From Pedosphaera sp. (GTDB taxonomy: Bacteria; Verrucomicrobiota; Verrucomicrobiia; Limisphaerales; UBA9464): 64,000 bases of DNA. Where the stretch lies: positions 1-64,000 of the forward strand of contig SIBK01000017.1 of the NCBI GenBank assembly GCA_009695205.1, read 5' to 3'. This document shows, one piece after another, positions 9,304 to 19,488 of the stretch. The position numbers and the translations under genes were made by a program. The notes under the pieces are model-generated. The model saw only the letters and a list, made by a program, of their open reading frames with translations, made no database searches and was not told the DNA's origin. Positions within the stretch are counted from its first letter, which is position 1; every line of letters begins with the position of its first letter.

Positions 9304-12066
9304 ATGAATTGCCCAACGAAACAGCAGCAGTACCTCACGGTTTTTCTCCGTCGCGCCCTGACGGTTGGACTTGGCTCGAAACTCCTCGCCGTCCCGGCGT
9401 TATTCGGGCAGGACGCCGAGGCTCCCGCAACCCCTGCCGAGGGTGAAGTTCGCAAGATGAGTATCAAGACTGGATCATTGATCCCCACGGCATCTGAGGT
9501 GGAAACGCCCCAGCCAATCCTGACCGTGACGGCCGCCGACCTTGCCCACTACGGCACCGGATCGTTTGAGCGGACGGTCCAAAAGCTTTCTTCGGCCGTC
9601 GGTGGCGGCAATTTCGGCAATAGCCGTGGCAATGGAGGCGACGGCACGGCGGGTATTGCTCTTCGAGGGATTGACGGAGGGACGCTTCTGCTCGTGAACG
9701 GGCGGCGGATGGCACGGTCAGACCTCAACGCAATCCCGGCGGGAGCCATCGACCGCATTGAGATTCTCAAGGACGGAGGTTCCTCAACCTATGGCGCGGA
9801 TGCTGTCGCTGGTGTGGTCGATGTGATCTTAAAGAAGGACTTCAACGGCGTTGAAATCAGTACCCGCTACGGCAACACCACGGAGAAGGACGCCGGCGAA
9901 TTGCGCTGGGATGTTGTCCTGGGCATCGCCAACGAGAAGACGTCCCTCCTCGTCGGAGCCAGCTACCTCAATCAGAACGGCCTTCTGAGCGGAGACCGCA
10001 AGCGCTCACGTCCGGACATTTCCGACCCCAACAACACCTCCGGCACCAGCAACCCGGGACGTATTATCTCGACGCTGGCTGATCCCGATAGCGCGTTGGG
10101 TAGTTCGGGCCTGGTGTACCGCGGAGCGCCCGGGACCAGCTCCAAAGATTTATCTCTCTACACCCCCTACTCCGGGTCCACAGATCAGTTTCCCTATCCT
10201 CTGTACACTCCGGCGGTGCGGCCAGCCGAACGCTGGAGCATTTTCGGAAACGGCGAGCACTCAATCTTTGGTGATAACTTGAAGCTGTTTGTGGATGGAT
10301 TTTATACCAAGTCCTATAGCTACAATCAGCTGGCTCCAGTGCCGATTGTCTTCAATCAATCCGAAACGCTCACCAGCCCCAACGGCATCGTTATTCCCGC
10401 CAATAATCCGTACAATCCGTTCGGTGTCAATGTCGACAACGCCCGGTATCGTCCCGTGGAACTTGGGCCACGGGTCGATTCCAACGACTACGACATCCTG
10501 CGTTTTGTCGGCGGATTCAAAGGCCAGATAGCCGACACAACATGGCATTGGGAGACCGCGGCGATGTACGGGTATCAGAACGGAGTCAACCGGCAGGGGA
10601 ATGACCTCAGTCGAACCGCGCTCGAAGCCGCAGTAAACGCCACAGATCCGCGGATTGCCTTTAATCCGTTCGGGAATGCGGCAAACAGTAAGTCAATGCT
10701 CAATGCCATCCGGCTTGATCACTACACGTTCGACAAGGATTCGATTTTTCTCGTAGACGCAAAAATAAACGGCGAGGTCTACAACCTGCCGGGCGGCCCG
10801 ATCCAGGTTGGATTCGGCGGGGAGCACCGCGAGGAAAAATCCATTCACGAGCCCGACGGCACGCTGACGAGCCGCAATGTGGTTGGATTCAATAGCGATG
10901 ATTTGTACACCGGCAAACGGAGAGTTAACGGAATCTTCTATGAAGTGAGGATTCCCATCTTAGGTAAGGACTGGAACCTTCCCGGGGCAAAAAAGCTCGA
11001 CCTGATTCATTCCGGCCGGTTCGAGGACTACTCGGACTTTGGCACCACCTATAATCCCAGGATCGCCCTGCTCTATCAGCCAATCGATCCGTTGACTTTC
11101 CGAGCCTCCGTTTCGGAATCGTTCAGCGCACCCGGCTTTGACGAATTGAACCAGAATTCGGAAGGCTACCCAGAATTGGTCAACCCCGTGCGCCAGGCCG
11201 GGGTGGACGCCGGAACACTGAACGAAGACGACTATCCGCCTCTTGAGCAAATCCGCACGTTCTACAAAGGCAACCCGAATATCAAACCGGCCACGGCGAA
11301 GAATTACACCGCTGGATTCGTCTGGACTCCGCCCAATGTGAAGGAACTCAGAATCGAGATGGATTGGTTCCGACTCGAACAAAAGAACATTTCCAGCTTC
11401 GTCGACCAGTATATAATCGATGAGAACTATCGAACCGGCGGACCCACGGATCCGAAGGCCTTGTTTGCCAATCAGATCGAGTGGGATCCCAAGGTCCTGC
11501 AGTACAAGACACTCGATGCCACCGCTCTCAACCTGTCACGACGCGAGGTGGAAGGGTTTGATTTCGACGTCACCTATGCGCTGAAGACGCGGACCGCCGG
11601 CACCTTCACCTCACGCACGCTCGCTTCGTACTACTACCGGTTCGAGCAGGAAAATATTCCGGGTGAGGAGCTCCGGGACCGACTTGGAGACTTCACCCAG
11701 CCGGAAGCTAGCTTCGGCCTCGGCTCCATGCCGCGGCTTAAGGGTGGCACCAGCCTGTTCTGGGCATACAACAACTTCGAGGTCGGTCCGACACTGAATT
11801 TTGTCGGCGAGTATCGTGACAGCGTCAAGAGTGCCCCCCACGACGCAGTCAACCGGCGCATTAGCTCCTGGCTCACGCTCGACTTGCAGGGCAGTTACCG
11901 ATTCGACATGGAGTACCTCAAGAACGCTCATTTCACGGTCGGTTGCCTAAACGTGACCGACGAGGCGCCACCGTTGGTCGAGGGATCGTTTGCGGACAAG
12001 TATGATCGCGACACCCACAACATCCTTGGCCGCTTCTGGTACGTCGAATTCAGCAAGAAATTCTGA
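9304..12066 (+). CDS. TonB-dependent outer-membrane receptor
   Basis: From the ATG at 9304 the protein has 920 residues with an N-terminal export signal (about 1-35, 'VFLRRALTVGLGSKLLAVPALFGQ'). The plug domain covers about 60-180: 'GIALRGIDGGTLLLVNGRRM', 'IPAGAIDRIEILKDGGSSTYGADAVAGVVDVILKKDF' are textbook plug motifs. The remainder is a 22-strand-type beta barrel ending in the aromatic 'FWYVEFSKKF', the expected terminal phenylalanine signature. 'NPNIKPATAKNYTAGFVWTP' is the usual late-barrel motif. It imports an unknown ligand using TonB energy. Frame is open upstream to 8965, but that overlaps the divergent glycosyltransferase gene and lacks a signal sequence. No carboxypeptidase-like SusC domain is present, and no SusD partner is adjacent. 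Confidence 0.93.
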   Translation: MNCPTKQQQYLTVFLRRALTVGLGSKLLAVPALFGQDAEAPATPAEGEVRKMSIKTGSLIPTASEVETPQPILTVTAADLAHYGTGSFERTVQKLSSAVGGGNFGNSRGNGGDGTAGIALRGIDGGTLLLVNGRRMARSDLNAIPAGAIDRIEILKDGGSSTYGADAVAGVVDVILKKDFNGVEISTRYGNTTEKDAGELRWDVVLGIANEKTSLLVGASYLNQNGLLSGDRKRSRPDISDPNNTSGTSNPGRIISTLADPDSALGSSGLVYRGAPGTSSKDLSLYTPYSGSTDQFPYPLYTPAVRPAERWSIFGNGEHSIFGDNLKLFVDGFYTKSYSYNQLAPVPIVFNQSETLTSPNGIVIPANNPYNPFGVNVDNARYRPVELGPRVDSNDYDILRFVGGFKGQIADTTWHWETAAMYGYQNGVNRQGNDLSRTALEAAVNATDPRIAFNPFGNAANSKSMLNAIRLDHYTFDKDSIFLVDAKINGEVYNLPGGPIQVGFGGEHREEKSIHEPDGTLTSRNVVGFNSDDLYTGKRRVNGIFYEVRIPILGKDWNLPGAKKLDLIHSGRFEDYSDFGTTYNPRIALLYQPIDPLTFRASVSESFSAPGFDELNQNSEGYPELVNPVRQAGVDAGTLNEDDYPPLEQIRTFYKGNPNIKPATAKNYTAGFVWTPPNVKELRIEMDWFRLEQKNISSFVDQYIIDENYRTGGPTDPKALFANQIEWDPKVLQYKTLDATALNLSRREVEGFDFDVTYALKTRTAGTFTSRTLASYYYRFEQENIPGEELRDRLGDFTQPEASFGLGSMPRLKGGTSLFWAYNNFEVGPTLNFVGEYRDSVKSAPHDAVNRRISSWLTLDLQGSYRFDMEYLKNAHFTVGCLNVTDEAPPLVEGSFADKYDRDTHNILGRFWYVEFSKKF

Positions 12067-12333
12067 CCTGCTTCCCTTCCTTTTCCCGGACAGCTGGCTT
12101 CTTCCGGCTCGTCCGCCTTCTCCCATTCTCAGATTTGCCGTGGACTGGAAACGGGCTGCAAGTCCCCTGGTAAAAAAGAGTAAAGAGGGACAGGTTCATC
12201 TGTCCTAAGTCCGCCTCCCGCAGAGTTGGAGCCCTGCCCTTCGTCTTTGCAAAAAATTGGTTGGGAAGCGTCAAACGTAAATTCCTGTCGAAAACTTCGC
12301 CGCCCTGCCCGTTAATGCCCGAAACGTTCTCCC

Positions 12334-15300
12334 ATGAAACAGTGCGACTGTCCCTTCCACCGGCTCACCAACCTCCTGCTTCTCTTCGCCGCTTTCTTCG
12401 CCGCCCCCGCCGCGCCCGCTCAAATCATCAATGCTGCGCCCGTCCCGGAATGGATTTTGGCCCCGGGCGCAGACACCAACGCCCCGGCGTTCTTTCGCAA
12501 ATCCTTTTCTTCTGACTCCAAACTCCTCAAAGCCATTCTCCTCGGCGCGTGCGACGGCACCATGGACATCTTTGTCAACGGCGCCGCCGCCGGCCAACTC
12601 AGCGGACGTGACCGTGCCGGTAGCCTGGACGTCACCGCCCTCATCCGCCCCGGCCAAAACATTCTCGCCATCCGCAGTAAATCCCACGCTCAACTCAGCG
12701 TCCTCCTCGAACTCAACGGCGATCTAGCCCGCAAGGACTTCGTCCTCTCCGACAGCACTTGGCTCACTTCCCCTACCGAATCCCCCGACTGGGCGACGAC
12801 CGCCTTCGCCGCTGCCGGTTGGCAATCCGTCCGCAGCCTCCTTCGCGTGGACGCAACTCCCACGACTAATCCATTCGATCCCACGCACGCCATCGACGCG
12901 TACAACAGTTGGAAACTCGCCCTCGGCAAGAATCAAGCCACCGACCCCGCCACCTTCACGCTCCCCCCCGGCTTCCGCGCCGAACTCATTCGCTCCGCAC
13001 GCACCAACGAAGGCTCTTGGGTTTCTCTCGCATTCGATCCCCACGGGCGCCTCACTCTTGCCCGCGAACAGCGAGGCCTCCTCCGCCTCACGTTCACCAG
13101 CCCCGCCCTCAATCAGCGACGCGAACAACCCACCACCGCGCCACCGCCCGAAGTCGATCGCATCGAAGTCATCAATGACACGCTCCTCGAATGCCGCGGG
13201 CTCCTCTACGCCCACGGTGCGCTCTATGCGAACGCCAACAACTCCAAGGCTCTCTTCCGTCTCCGTGACACGCAGGGTAATAACCAATTCGACGAAATCA
13301 CCGAAATCTTCCGCACCGAAGGCGGTGTCGGCCACGGCCGAAATCACCTCAAGCTCGGCCCCGACGGCTGGCTCTGGATCGCTCACGGCAACAACGTCCG
13401 CCTTCCCAAGAATCTCTCCACCAATTCTCCTCTCCGAAACTTTGCCCTCGACCGCCTCATCCCCTGCCCATGGGATGCCACAATGTTCGACGGGGACGTT
13501 GAGCTTCCCGCTGGCCACATCCTCCGCGTCAAACCCGACGGCTCCGAAGTTCAACTCTACGCCGGCGGCTTCCGCAACCCGCTCGACCTCGCCTTTAACC
13601 AACACGGAGACCTCTTCACCTTCGACGCCGACATGGAGTGGGACGTCGGTACGCCCTGGTATATGCCTAACCGCGTCCTCCACGTCTTGCCCGGCGCGGA
13701 CTTCGGCTGGCGCCGCGGCGCTAGCCGTTTCCCCGAGTGGTTCGCCGACACCCTGCCGAGCGTTGTGAACATCGGCCTCGCCTCCCCCACTGGCGTCATT
13801 TTCGGCGACGACGCCCGCTTCCCCGACCGATACCGTCGCGCCTTCTATATCGCCGACTGGGCCTACGGGCGAATCCTAGCCGTCCACCTCACGCCCGACG
13901 GTGCCAGCTACACCGGGGTCAGCGAACTCTTCATCGCTGGCCGCCCCCTCAACGTCACCGACATCTGCATCGGCCCCGATGGCGCCATGTGGTTTACCAC
14001 CGGTGGACGCGGCACCCAGTCCGGGCTTTATCGCGTCCTATACGTCAATCCGCTCGAACCCCCTTCCATCAATTCCGAAAACGTTCCCACCGCACATAGA
14101 GCCGTCCGCGATCAACGCCTCCAGGTGGGAAAAATTCCGTCCAGCGACTCCTCTCGCGCGGCGATTGACAGCGCCCTCCAAGCCGCCGGTTCCAACGACC
14201 GAGCCGTCCGCCACGCCGCGTGTGCCGCCCTCGAACGCCTCCCGCTCGGCGCGTGGCGCAATCTAGCTCTCTCACAAACCAACCTCGACGCCCTCCTCAC
14301 CACCTCCCTCGCGCTCATTCGGCTCGGCGACACTTCCTCCAAATCGGCCATCCTCGATCGCATTTTCCAAACACAATTCGTCAACGTCACTCAAGACCAG
14401 CAACGGGCCTCCCTCCGTGTTCTATCCCTCTGCTTCATCCGCCTCGATGTGCCGGACGAAAGCCAACGCCAAGCCAGCCTCCGCTGGATCGAACCGCTTT
14501 ATCCAAGCAATAGCCGGCACCTGAATTACGCCCTCCTCGAACTCCTCGTCTATCTCCATTCGCCCAACGTCATCGCTAAAACCATCCCGATCCTGCGTGA
14601 CGCGACCGCTTCCGAGGACCTCCTACAATACCCATTCTACCTCCGCTATGTCCCCGATGGCTGGACTCTCGACGCCCGCCGCATAGTATTCGAGGCCCTC
14701 GCGCGCGCTGAACGACTCCCTGGTGCCCGCCAGTATTTCAAAGCCATCCAAGACATTCGCAGAGAACTCCTCGCCGCCCTTAGCCCGGCTGAACGCGAGA
14801 CTTTCGCACCACAAAGTGCCCCGACCTCCTCCAAGCCCACGGTCGCCGCTACCCTCTTCGTAAAAAATTGGAAAATGGAAGACCTCGTCCCCCGCCTTGC
14901 TGAAGTCGCGCGCGGCCGCTCATGGAAAAGTGCCCGCACCGCCTTGACACAGGCTCAATGCGTCCTCTGCCACCGCGTCAGCAACGATGCCTCGCTCCCC
15001 GCTAGCATCGTTGGCCCCGACCTCACCAGCATCGCGAGTCGCTTCAACCGCCACGACCTTCTAGAGCAAATTATCGACCCCTCCAAAGTCATCGATGACA
15101 AATTCCGCAGCGTTACCCTCTTCCTGGTCGATGGCTCCGACATCTCCGGCACCATCGAAACCGAAAACACCAACCAAGTGATACTCCGGCCCAGCCCCCT
15201 CTCCGCAGAAGCCATCACCATCCCGAAACAAACCATCCGCCTCCGCGAACTCTCCAAAGTCTCCCCCATGCCTGCCAACCTTCTGAACAGCCTAACTTCC

Positions 15301-15375
15301 GAACAAATCCTCGACGTCCTCGCGTGGTTCGAAGCCAGTGGCAACCCGACCCTTCCCGCCTTCAGCGGTCGTTAA
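12334..15375 (+). CDS. Secreted propeller protein with PVC-type haem-binding CxxCH domain
   Basis: The 1013-residue protein has a signal peptide (ending near 'AAPAAPAQ'). A jelly-roll/galactose-binding-like domain at about 35-180 includes 'FRKSF' and 'GTMDIFVNGAAAGQ'. A six- or seven-bladed sugar-dehydrogenase-like propeller at about 205-575 includes 'GHGRNHLKLGPDGWLWIAHGNN', 'DADMEWDVGTPWYMPNRV' and 'GADFGWRRG'. An alpha-helical HEAT-like region covers about 600-850. A C-terminal cytochrome domain carries 'CVLCH' near residue 876, 'VGPDLTSIASRF' and 'IIDPSKVIDDKF'. The family is known from Verrucomicrobia and Planctomycetes and is presumed to oxidise carbohydrate-like substrates and pass electrons to haem. 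Third positions are strikingly C-rich compared with neighbours. A shorter-range paralogue starts at 61175. Confidence 0.87.
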   Translation: MKQCDCPFHRLTNLLLLFAAFFAAPAAPAQIINAAPVPEWILAPGADTNAPAFFRKSFSSDSKLLKAILLGACDGTMDIFVNGAAAGQLSGRDRAGSLDVTALIRPGQNILAIRSKSHAQLSVLLELNGDLARKDFVLSDSTWLTSPTESPDWATTAFAAAGWQSVRSLLRVDATPTTNPFDPTHAIDAYNSWKLALGKNQATDPATFTLPPGFRAELIRSARTNEGSWVSLAFDPHGRLTLAREQRGLLRLTFTSPALNQRREQPTTAPPPEVDRIEVINDTLLECRGLLYAHGALYANANNSKALFRLRDTQGNNQFDEITEIFRTEGGVGHGRNHLKLGPDGWLWIAHGNNVRLPKNLSTNSPLRNFALDRLIPCPWDATMFDGDVELPAGHILRVKPDGSEVQLYAGGFRNPLDLAFNQHGDLFTFDADMEWDVGTPWYMPNRVLHVLPGADFGWRRGASRFPEWFADTLPSVVNIGLASPTGVIFGDDARFPDRYRRAFYIADWAYGRILAVHLTPDGASYTGVSELFIAGRPLNVTDICIGPDGAMWFTTGGRGTQSGLYRVLYVNPLEPPSINSENVPTAHRAVRDQRLQVGKIPSSDSSRAAIDSALQAAGSNDRAVRHAACAALERLPLGAWRNLALSQTNLDALLTTSLALIRLGDTSSKSAILDRIFQTQFVNVTQDQQRASLRVLSLCFIRLDVPDESQRQASLRWIEPLYPSNSRHLNYALLELLVYLHSPNVIAKTIPILRDATASEDLLQYPFYLRYVPDGWTLDARRIVFEALARAERLPGARQYFKAIQDIRRELLAALSPAERETFAPQSAPTSSKPTVAATLFVKNWKMEDLVPRLAEVARGRSWKSARTALTQAQCVLCHRVSNDASLPASIVGPDLTSIASRFNRHDLLEQIIDPSKVIDDKFRSVTLFLVDGSDISGTIETENTNQVILRPSPLSAEAITIPKQTIRLRELSKVSPMPANLLNSLTSEQILDVLAWFEASGNPTLPAFSGR

Positions 15376-15576
15376 GTTACTCAGGGACAGAAGGGTAGAC
15401 TCGGCTCTGGCCCTGGAATATGGAGTGTTTTGGCACGGCCATTCTCACTCTGTGAACGGAACGTATCCGCCAGCTGTCCGGCAAAAGCCCGAATGACCAA
15501 CACACGGGCCGGCTGTTTTGACATCCCTTGTTTTGAAGATTGGTTGCGAGCGAATTCGGCGTCAGAGTTGCGGAGA

Positions 15577-16674
15577 ATGATCGCCGTACGACTGAATCCG
15601 CAACTCGCGAGCCTGCCTGTTTACATTCCCGGCCGTCCCATTGAAGAAGTGGCACGGGAACACGCACTGGATCCCACAACGGTCATTAAGTTGGCGTCGA
15701 ACGAAAACCCGTTGGGACCTTCCCCAAAGGCTCTCATCGCAATGGAGCATGTTCTTCGCAATCTGCATCTTTATCCGGACGGCAGTGCCTTTTTCCTGAA
15801 GCGGAAACTGGCGGATCACCTTGGAATAGAGCCCGATCAATTGATTCTGGGGAACGGTTCCAACGAAATCATCGAATTCGTGGGCCATGCCCTCCTCGGG
15901 CCAGACGCCGAGGTGGTGGTCTCGCAATACTGCTTCGCCGTGTACCCCATCGTCACTGCATTGTTTGGAGCCCGGCTTATTACGGTGCCTGCCCAGGACC
16001 TGGGACATGATATCCCCGCGATGATCCGAGCGATCACAGCGAAGACGCGGGTGATCTTCGTTGCTAACCCGAACAATCCGACGGGCACTTTGGTTTCGCG
16101 TGAAGACATCAGCCGGCTACTCGCCGAGGTTCCACCCCGTGTAATGATCGTCCTGGACGAGGCGTACGTGGAATTTCTGGACGATCCGGTGGACTGCCTT
16201 GCCCTGGTGAGAAACCATGTCACTCCGAACCTTCTTCTGATGCGTACCTTTTCCAAGGTGTACGGGTTGGCCGGACTACGTCTCGGATACGGTATTGGCG
16301 ATCCGGAACTGATCGCCGGTTTTGAAAAAGTGCGCCAACCGTTCAATATCAACGCCGTTGCCCAGGCAGGCGCTTTCGCGGCGTTAGAGGACGGGGAGCA
16401 CTTGAGAAAAACACGCGATAACAACCGGCGTGGCGTGGATTTTTATCAATCGAACTTCGTGCAGCTTGGGCTCACATTCGTGCCGTCGTCGGCGAACTTT
16501 GTTCTGGTGGATGTCGGCGAGGGGCAGCGGATTTTCACGGAATTGCAGAAACGCGGGATTATCACCCGGCCGATGAGCGGTTACCAATTACCGGCATGGC
16601 TCCGGATTTCCGTGGGGACGCCTCCTGAGAACGAGCGATGCCTCAAAGCTCTTCGGGAGATTCTGGAGAAGTAG
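15577..16674 (+). CDS. hisC: Histidinol-phosphate aminotransferase
   Basis: The product is a 365-residue fold-type I PLP aminotransferase that converts imidazole acetol phosphate and glutamate to histidinol phosphate. Visible features are 'IKLASNENPLGPSP' near the N-terminus, 'ILGNGSNEIIEF', 'FVANPNNPTGTLVS', 'VLDEAYVEF', and the PLP-lysine motif 'RTFSKVYGLAGLRLGYGI' (Lys about 227). The ATG at 15577 is chosen because upstream in-frame sequence to 15430 has no conserved content. The 3' end overlaps the convergent pseudouridine synthase gene by 32 bases. No other his genes are in the window, so an aromatic or related aminotransferase role cannot be excluded. Confidence 0.9.
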   Translation: MIAVRLNPQLASLPVYIPGRPIEEVAREHALDPTTVIKLASNENPLGPSPKALIAMEHVLRNLHLYPDGSAFFLKRKLADHLGIEPDQLILGNGSNEIIEFVGHALLGPDAEVVVSQYCFAVYPIVTALFGARLITVPAQDLGHDIPAMIRAITAKTRVIFVANPNNPTGTLVSREDISRLLAEVPPRVMIVLDEAYVEFLDDPVDCLALVRNHVTPNLLLMRTFSKVYGLAGLRLGYGIGDPELIAGFEKVRQPFNINAVAQAGAFAALEDGEHLRKTRDNNRRGVDFYQSNFVQLGLTFVPSSANFVLVDVGEGQRIFTELQKRGIITRPMSGYQLPAWLRISVGTPPENERCLKALREILEK

Positions 16675-17527
16675 AATCCGAGGACGCCGATAAAGACGGT
16701 ACTGGAGATGCCGGCGAACCCTTTCCCGGCGCGTGACGGCGAAGGAACTTGAGCGCTACATTCAGGTCCTTGGGCCACTCCGCGTGAACGGTGAAGGGCA
16801 AGCGCGTTGCGGGATGCAGCAACTCCAGATGTTGGAGGTGCAGGGCCAGCGTCGGAGTGAGAGGCCGCTCCTCCCGGTTCCGCTTGAGGCGATAATCGGA
16901 CTTGAGTGTTGAGAGGTAGAGGCGCGAGTCGCCGTAGACCAGATCGCCGTAGATCGGGTGACCCGCGAACTTCAAATGGATGCGAACCTGATGAGTCCGT
17001 TCCGTGAGCGGCCGGCACTCGACCAGTGCGCTACCGGAAAACCGCTCGACAACTCGAAACCGGGTGATGGATTTTTTCCCATCACGCGTCCAGCGCATCC
17101 GCCCGGGTTGGTTTGGATCGGGCGCCAGCTTCACATCCACCACAAATTCCGTCTCTACCGGTTCACCGCGCACAAGGGCCACGTACACTCGGTCCGGCTT
17201 TTCAGCTCCGAACTCGTTGGCCACTGCGACTAGCGAAGCTTTGCTTCGGGCAAGCAACAGAACGCCGGTGGTATCGGAGTCGAGCCGGTGGGCATTGGCC
17301 AGGTAGGTCAAGCCGCGAGCTTTAGCCCAGGGCACACCCCGCTGGATGCCCTCATGAATCAACGGCATCAGACTCGGCCGCCCGGGATCGTTACGATCCG
17401 GAGATGTCGGCAGGGAAGCCGGCTTGTTGATCGCCAAAAGCAGGGCATCCTCGTATATCACCGGAATCTCCCAAAATTCCCGGGTCGCCGGAGAGGAAAG
17501 CTTGAGTGGGGGCAGCGCCGATCTCAT
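16643..17527 (-). CDS. RluA-family pseudouridine synthase
   Basis: From the ATG at 17527 the protein is 294 residues. It isomerises uridine in rRNA or tRNA. 'AHRLDSDTTGVLLLARS' contains the catalytic aspartate (about residue 83) in the RluA signature. 'VYVALVRGE' and 'RPLTERTHQVRIHLKFAGHPIYGDLVYGD' are the other conserved blocks. There is no N-terminal S4 domain, so it resembles RluA/TruC rather than RluD. The longer frame back to 17659 has no conserved sequence. It lies 177 bases downstream of the PpiD-like gene on the same strand. Confidence 0.9.
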   Translation of the reverse strand: MRSALPPLKLSSPATREFWEIPVIYEDALLLAINKPASLPTSPDRNDPGRPSLMPLIHEGIQRGVPWAKARGLTYLANAHRLDSDTTGVLLLARSKASLVAVANEFGAEKPDRVYVALVRGEPVETEFVVDVKLAPDPNQPGRMRWTRDGKKSITRFRVVERFSGSALVECRPLTERTHQVRIHLKFAGHPIYGDLVYGDSRLYLSTLKSDYRLKRNREERPLTPTLALHLQHLELLHPATRLPFTVHAEWPKDLNVALKFLRRHAPGKGSPASPVPSLSASSDSTSPESPEEL

Positions 17528-17704
17528 AGAGCGATCAATAAACACCAAATACCAAACTCCGCTGGCAAGAACTGAGGATCGAAGTTCAACCCGGCTTCTA
17601 CCGCGGAACGTACGCTGCGAATTTCGCTCGGTTCCAGCTCCCGATGGCGTCCAGGCCAATCCCTTCGGTTTTGCACCTGCGCCTGAACCGAGAACAGGGA
17701 CAAG

Positions 17705-19375
17705 TTAGGGAGTGTTCATTGGACTCGCCCCGGACTTCTGCCGGGCCTGGGAACGGTTTGCCAGTCCTGAGCGCTCGAACTCGCTATTAAACCACTCTCC
17801 AAAGCTTTGGGATTCATTCTGACGTCGCAGATCTTCGAGGAATTTCGGCAGTTCGGCCTTCACTTTCTCCTCACTTACAGGCCGACGTTCCTTCAGATAA
17901 ACCACCATGCCACCTTCGCGAGTCGTTATGAAATCGCTCGCCGCCCGGGGTTTAAGTCCGAAGGCCACATTCTTAACGGAGTTCAAATCGACACGGCCCT
18001 GAAAGGCATCGAGAGACTGAGTACTGAGAGAAATCGGAGGAAGCTCGACAACCTCAAGTCCCTCTTGCTTCGCAACCGAGTCAAAAGACTTGCCCTGGGC
18101 AAGTGAATTGGTGACTGCCGCCTGGAACGCCATCCCTAACTTGCGCCCCATATCCATCGCCTGGCTCCGACGATAGTCCTCCACCACCTTGGTCCGGACT
18201 TGTTCAATCGCGGGCACCTCACTGGGGAGCCTCTTTTTCAGCGCGAACACGTACACCCCCCTGTCACTCACGATGGGCGCCGTGAACGGCTGGTCCTCCG
18301 CGAGTTTGAAAGCTTCCTCCGTCAGACTGCGGACATCCTCCAAACCGAGCGGTGGCGTGAAGCGTGAGAACGGTTCCGATGTTTCGGAAATCAGGCCGTT
18401 GGCAGCCGCGAATTTTTCGAGATTTTCCGCCTTCGCAGGAGTCATGTCGTAGACACCCTTGGCAAATTCAGCCGCCTTGGTGCGGGCTGTACGAAGCGCC
18501 AGGGCGTCCCGATTTTGGTCTCGAAGCATCAGGAGGGCCGCCTCCTTCGAAAGGGTTTTTCCATCCGCACCCCGGAACGCATCCGCACCCTGCTGGGCAT
18601 AGCTGTTTTCGAGGGCGTTGGTCAGGTTCGGGATGGCGGCGAATTCCTTCTCCGCCTCCGCGAAATAATTTGAAGTGGCAAACCGAACGAAGCTCATCTG
18701 AAGTCGCTCTGGTATGCGGTAGGAAGACACCCTGTTGCTGAAAAACTGTTCCACGGCGGGGCGTTGGATGGTCACACCATCCAGGAAATTGGAGGTGTTG
18801 AAAAGGACAACGCTCGTGAGTGATTCCTCATTGCCACGCCGGTACTCAGTTTCCGCTTCACGCGGAGACGTCAGTTTCCCGGCCACACCGACAATCTGAC
18901 CCAGATGGCGCTGGCCGATATCCTGGCGAATAAATTGATGAAAATCCGCCTCGCTAAAACCTTGCTTCTGGAGTTCCTGCAAGTAGGGCTCATAGTTCAA
19001 CTGCCCCGTCTGTGGGTTGCGGAAATTCTGCTGAATCCAGTGGGCCACCGCAGCGTCGCCGACACCAATCTTGTATTCGCGCACCTTTTCCGTCAGAAAA
19101 AGCTGTTGGAGGATCTGCTGCTCGTCATCCGCTCCAGAGGTCTGACCCCGGTTATACAAAAATCTCCGGAGCGCCGTCTGACGGTTCGCCGCACTCACCA
19201 TTTCCTGCGTGATCGGCCTCCCGTCGATCATCCCGAACTGACTGCCGTTGTCTCCGAACATCAGGTTGCGATAACTCGTCTGGTTCGGACTAAACCAGAC
19301 CACGAAACTGAGGATGACCGCGGCTACGATCACAATCCACAGCCAACTCTGATGCTTTCGAATAGTTCCAAACAT
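17705..19375 (-). CDS. PpiD/SurA-like periplasmic folding factor
   Basis: The 556-residue protein has a single N-terminal membrane anchor (about 11-29, 'WLWIVIVAAVILSFVVWF') and a large periplasmic part. The SurA-N-like segment includes 'GMIDGRPITQEMVSAANRQ', 'QQLFLTEKVREYKIGVGDAAV', and 'FSEADFHQFIRQDIGQRHL', the usual pattern of PpiD and SurA chaperones. A weak parvulin-like region follows ('LAEDQPFTAPIVSDRGVYVFALKKRLP'), but no clean rotamase signature is visible, so it may be mainly a chaperone. It assists folding of exported proteins. It follows the CRTAC1-like gene ending at 19489 by 113 bases, and a possible promoter (TTGACC...TAGGCT) sits in that gap. Confidence 0.8.
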   Translation of the reverse strand: MFGTIRKHQSWLWIVIVAAVILSFVVWFSPNQTSYRNLMFGDNGSQFGMIDGRPITQEMVSAANRQTALRRFLYNRGQTSGADDEQQILQQLFLTEKVREYKIGVGDAAVAHWIQQNFRNPQTGQLNYEPYLQELQKQGFSEADFHQFIRQDIGQRHLGQIVGVAGKLTSPREAETEYRRGNEESLTSVVLFNTSNFLDGVTIQRPAVEQFFSNRVSSYRIPERLQMSFVRFATSNYFAEAEKEFAAIPNLTNALENSYAQQGADAFRGADGKTLSKEAALLMLRDQNRDALALRTARTKAAEFAKGVYDMTPAKAENLEKFAAANGLISETSEPFSRFTPPLGLEDVRSLTEEAFKLAEDQPFTAPIVSDRGVYVFALKKRLPSEVPAIEQVRTKVVEDYRRSQAMDMGRKLGMAFQAAVTNSLAQGKSFDSVAKQEGLEVVELPPISLSTQSLDAFQGRVDLNSVKNVAFGLKPRAASDFITTREGGMVVYLKERRPVSEEKVKAELPKFLEDLRRQNESQSFGEWFNSEFERSGLANRSQARQKSGASPMNTP

Positions 19376-19488
19376 ACGTCTGGTGCAATAAAATTAAGAA
19401 GGGTGAGCCTAGCAGAGGCTTCAATCCGGGGTCAAACCCCAAAATCTTCGCGCTTTTGGGTGTTCGGGGTTGAGTTGCAAAAGTCCGG

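Noticed and set aside
12188-12205. GGACAG-GTTCAT-CTGTCC hairpin after the TonB receptor as a terminator.
   Set aside because: The six-base stem has no following U-run on either strand; too weak to call.
12724-13683. Long minus-strand frame (319 codons) inside the haem-propeller gene.
   Set aside because: It is a shadow of the C-rich third-position coding on the plus strand; its product is low-complexity acidic sequence without motifs.
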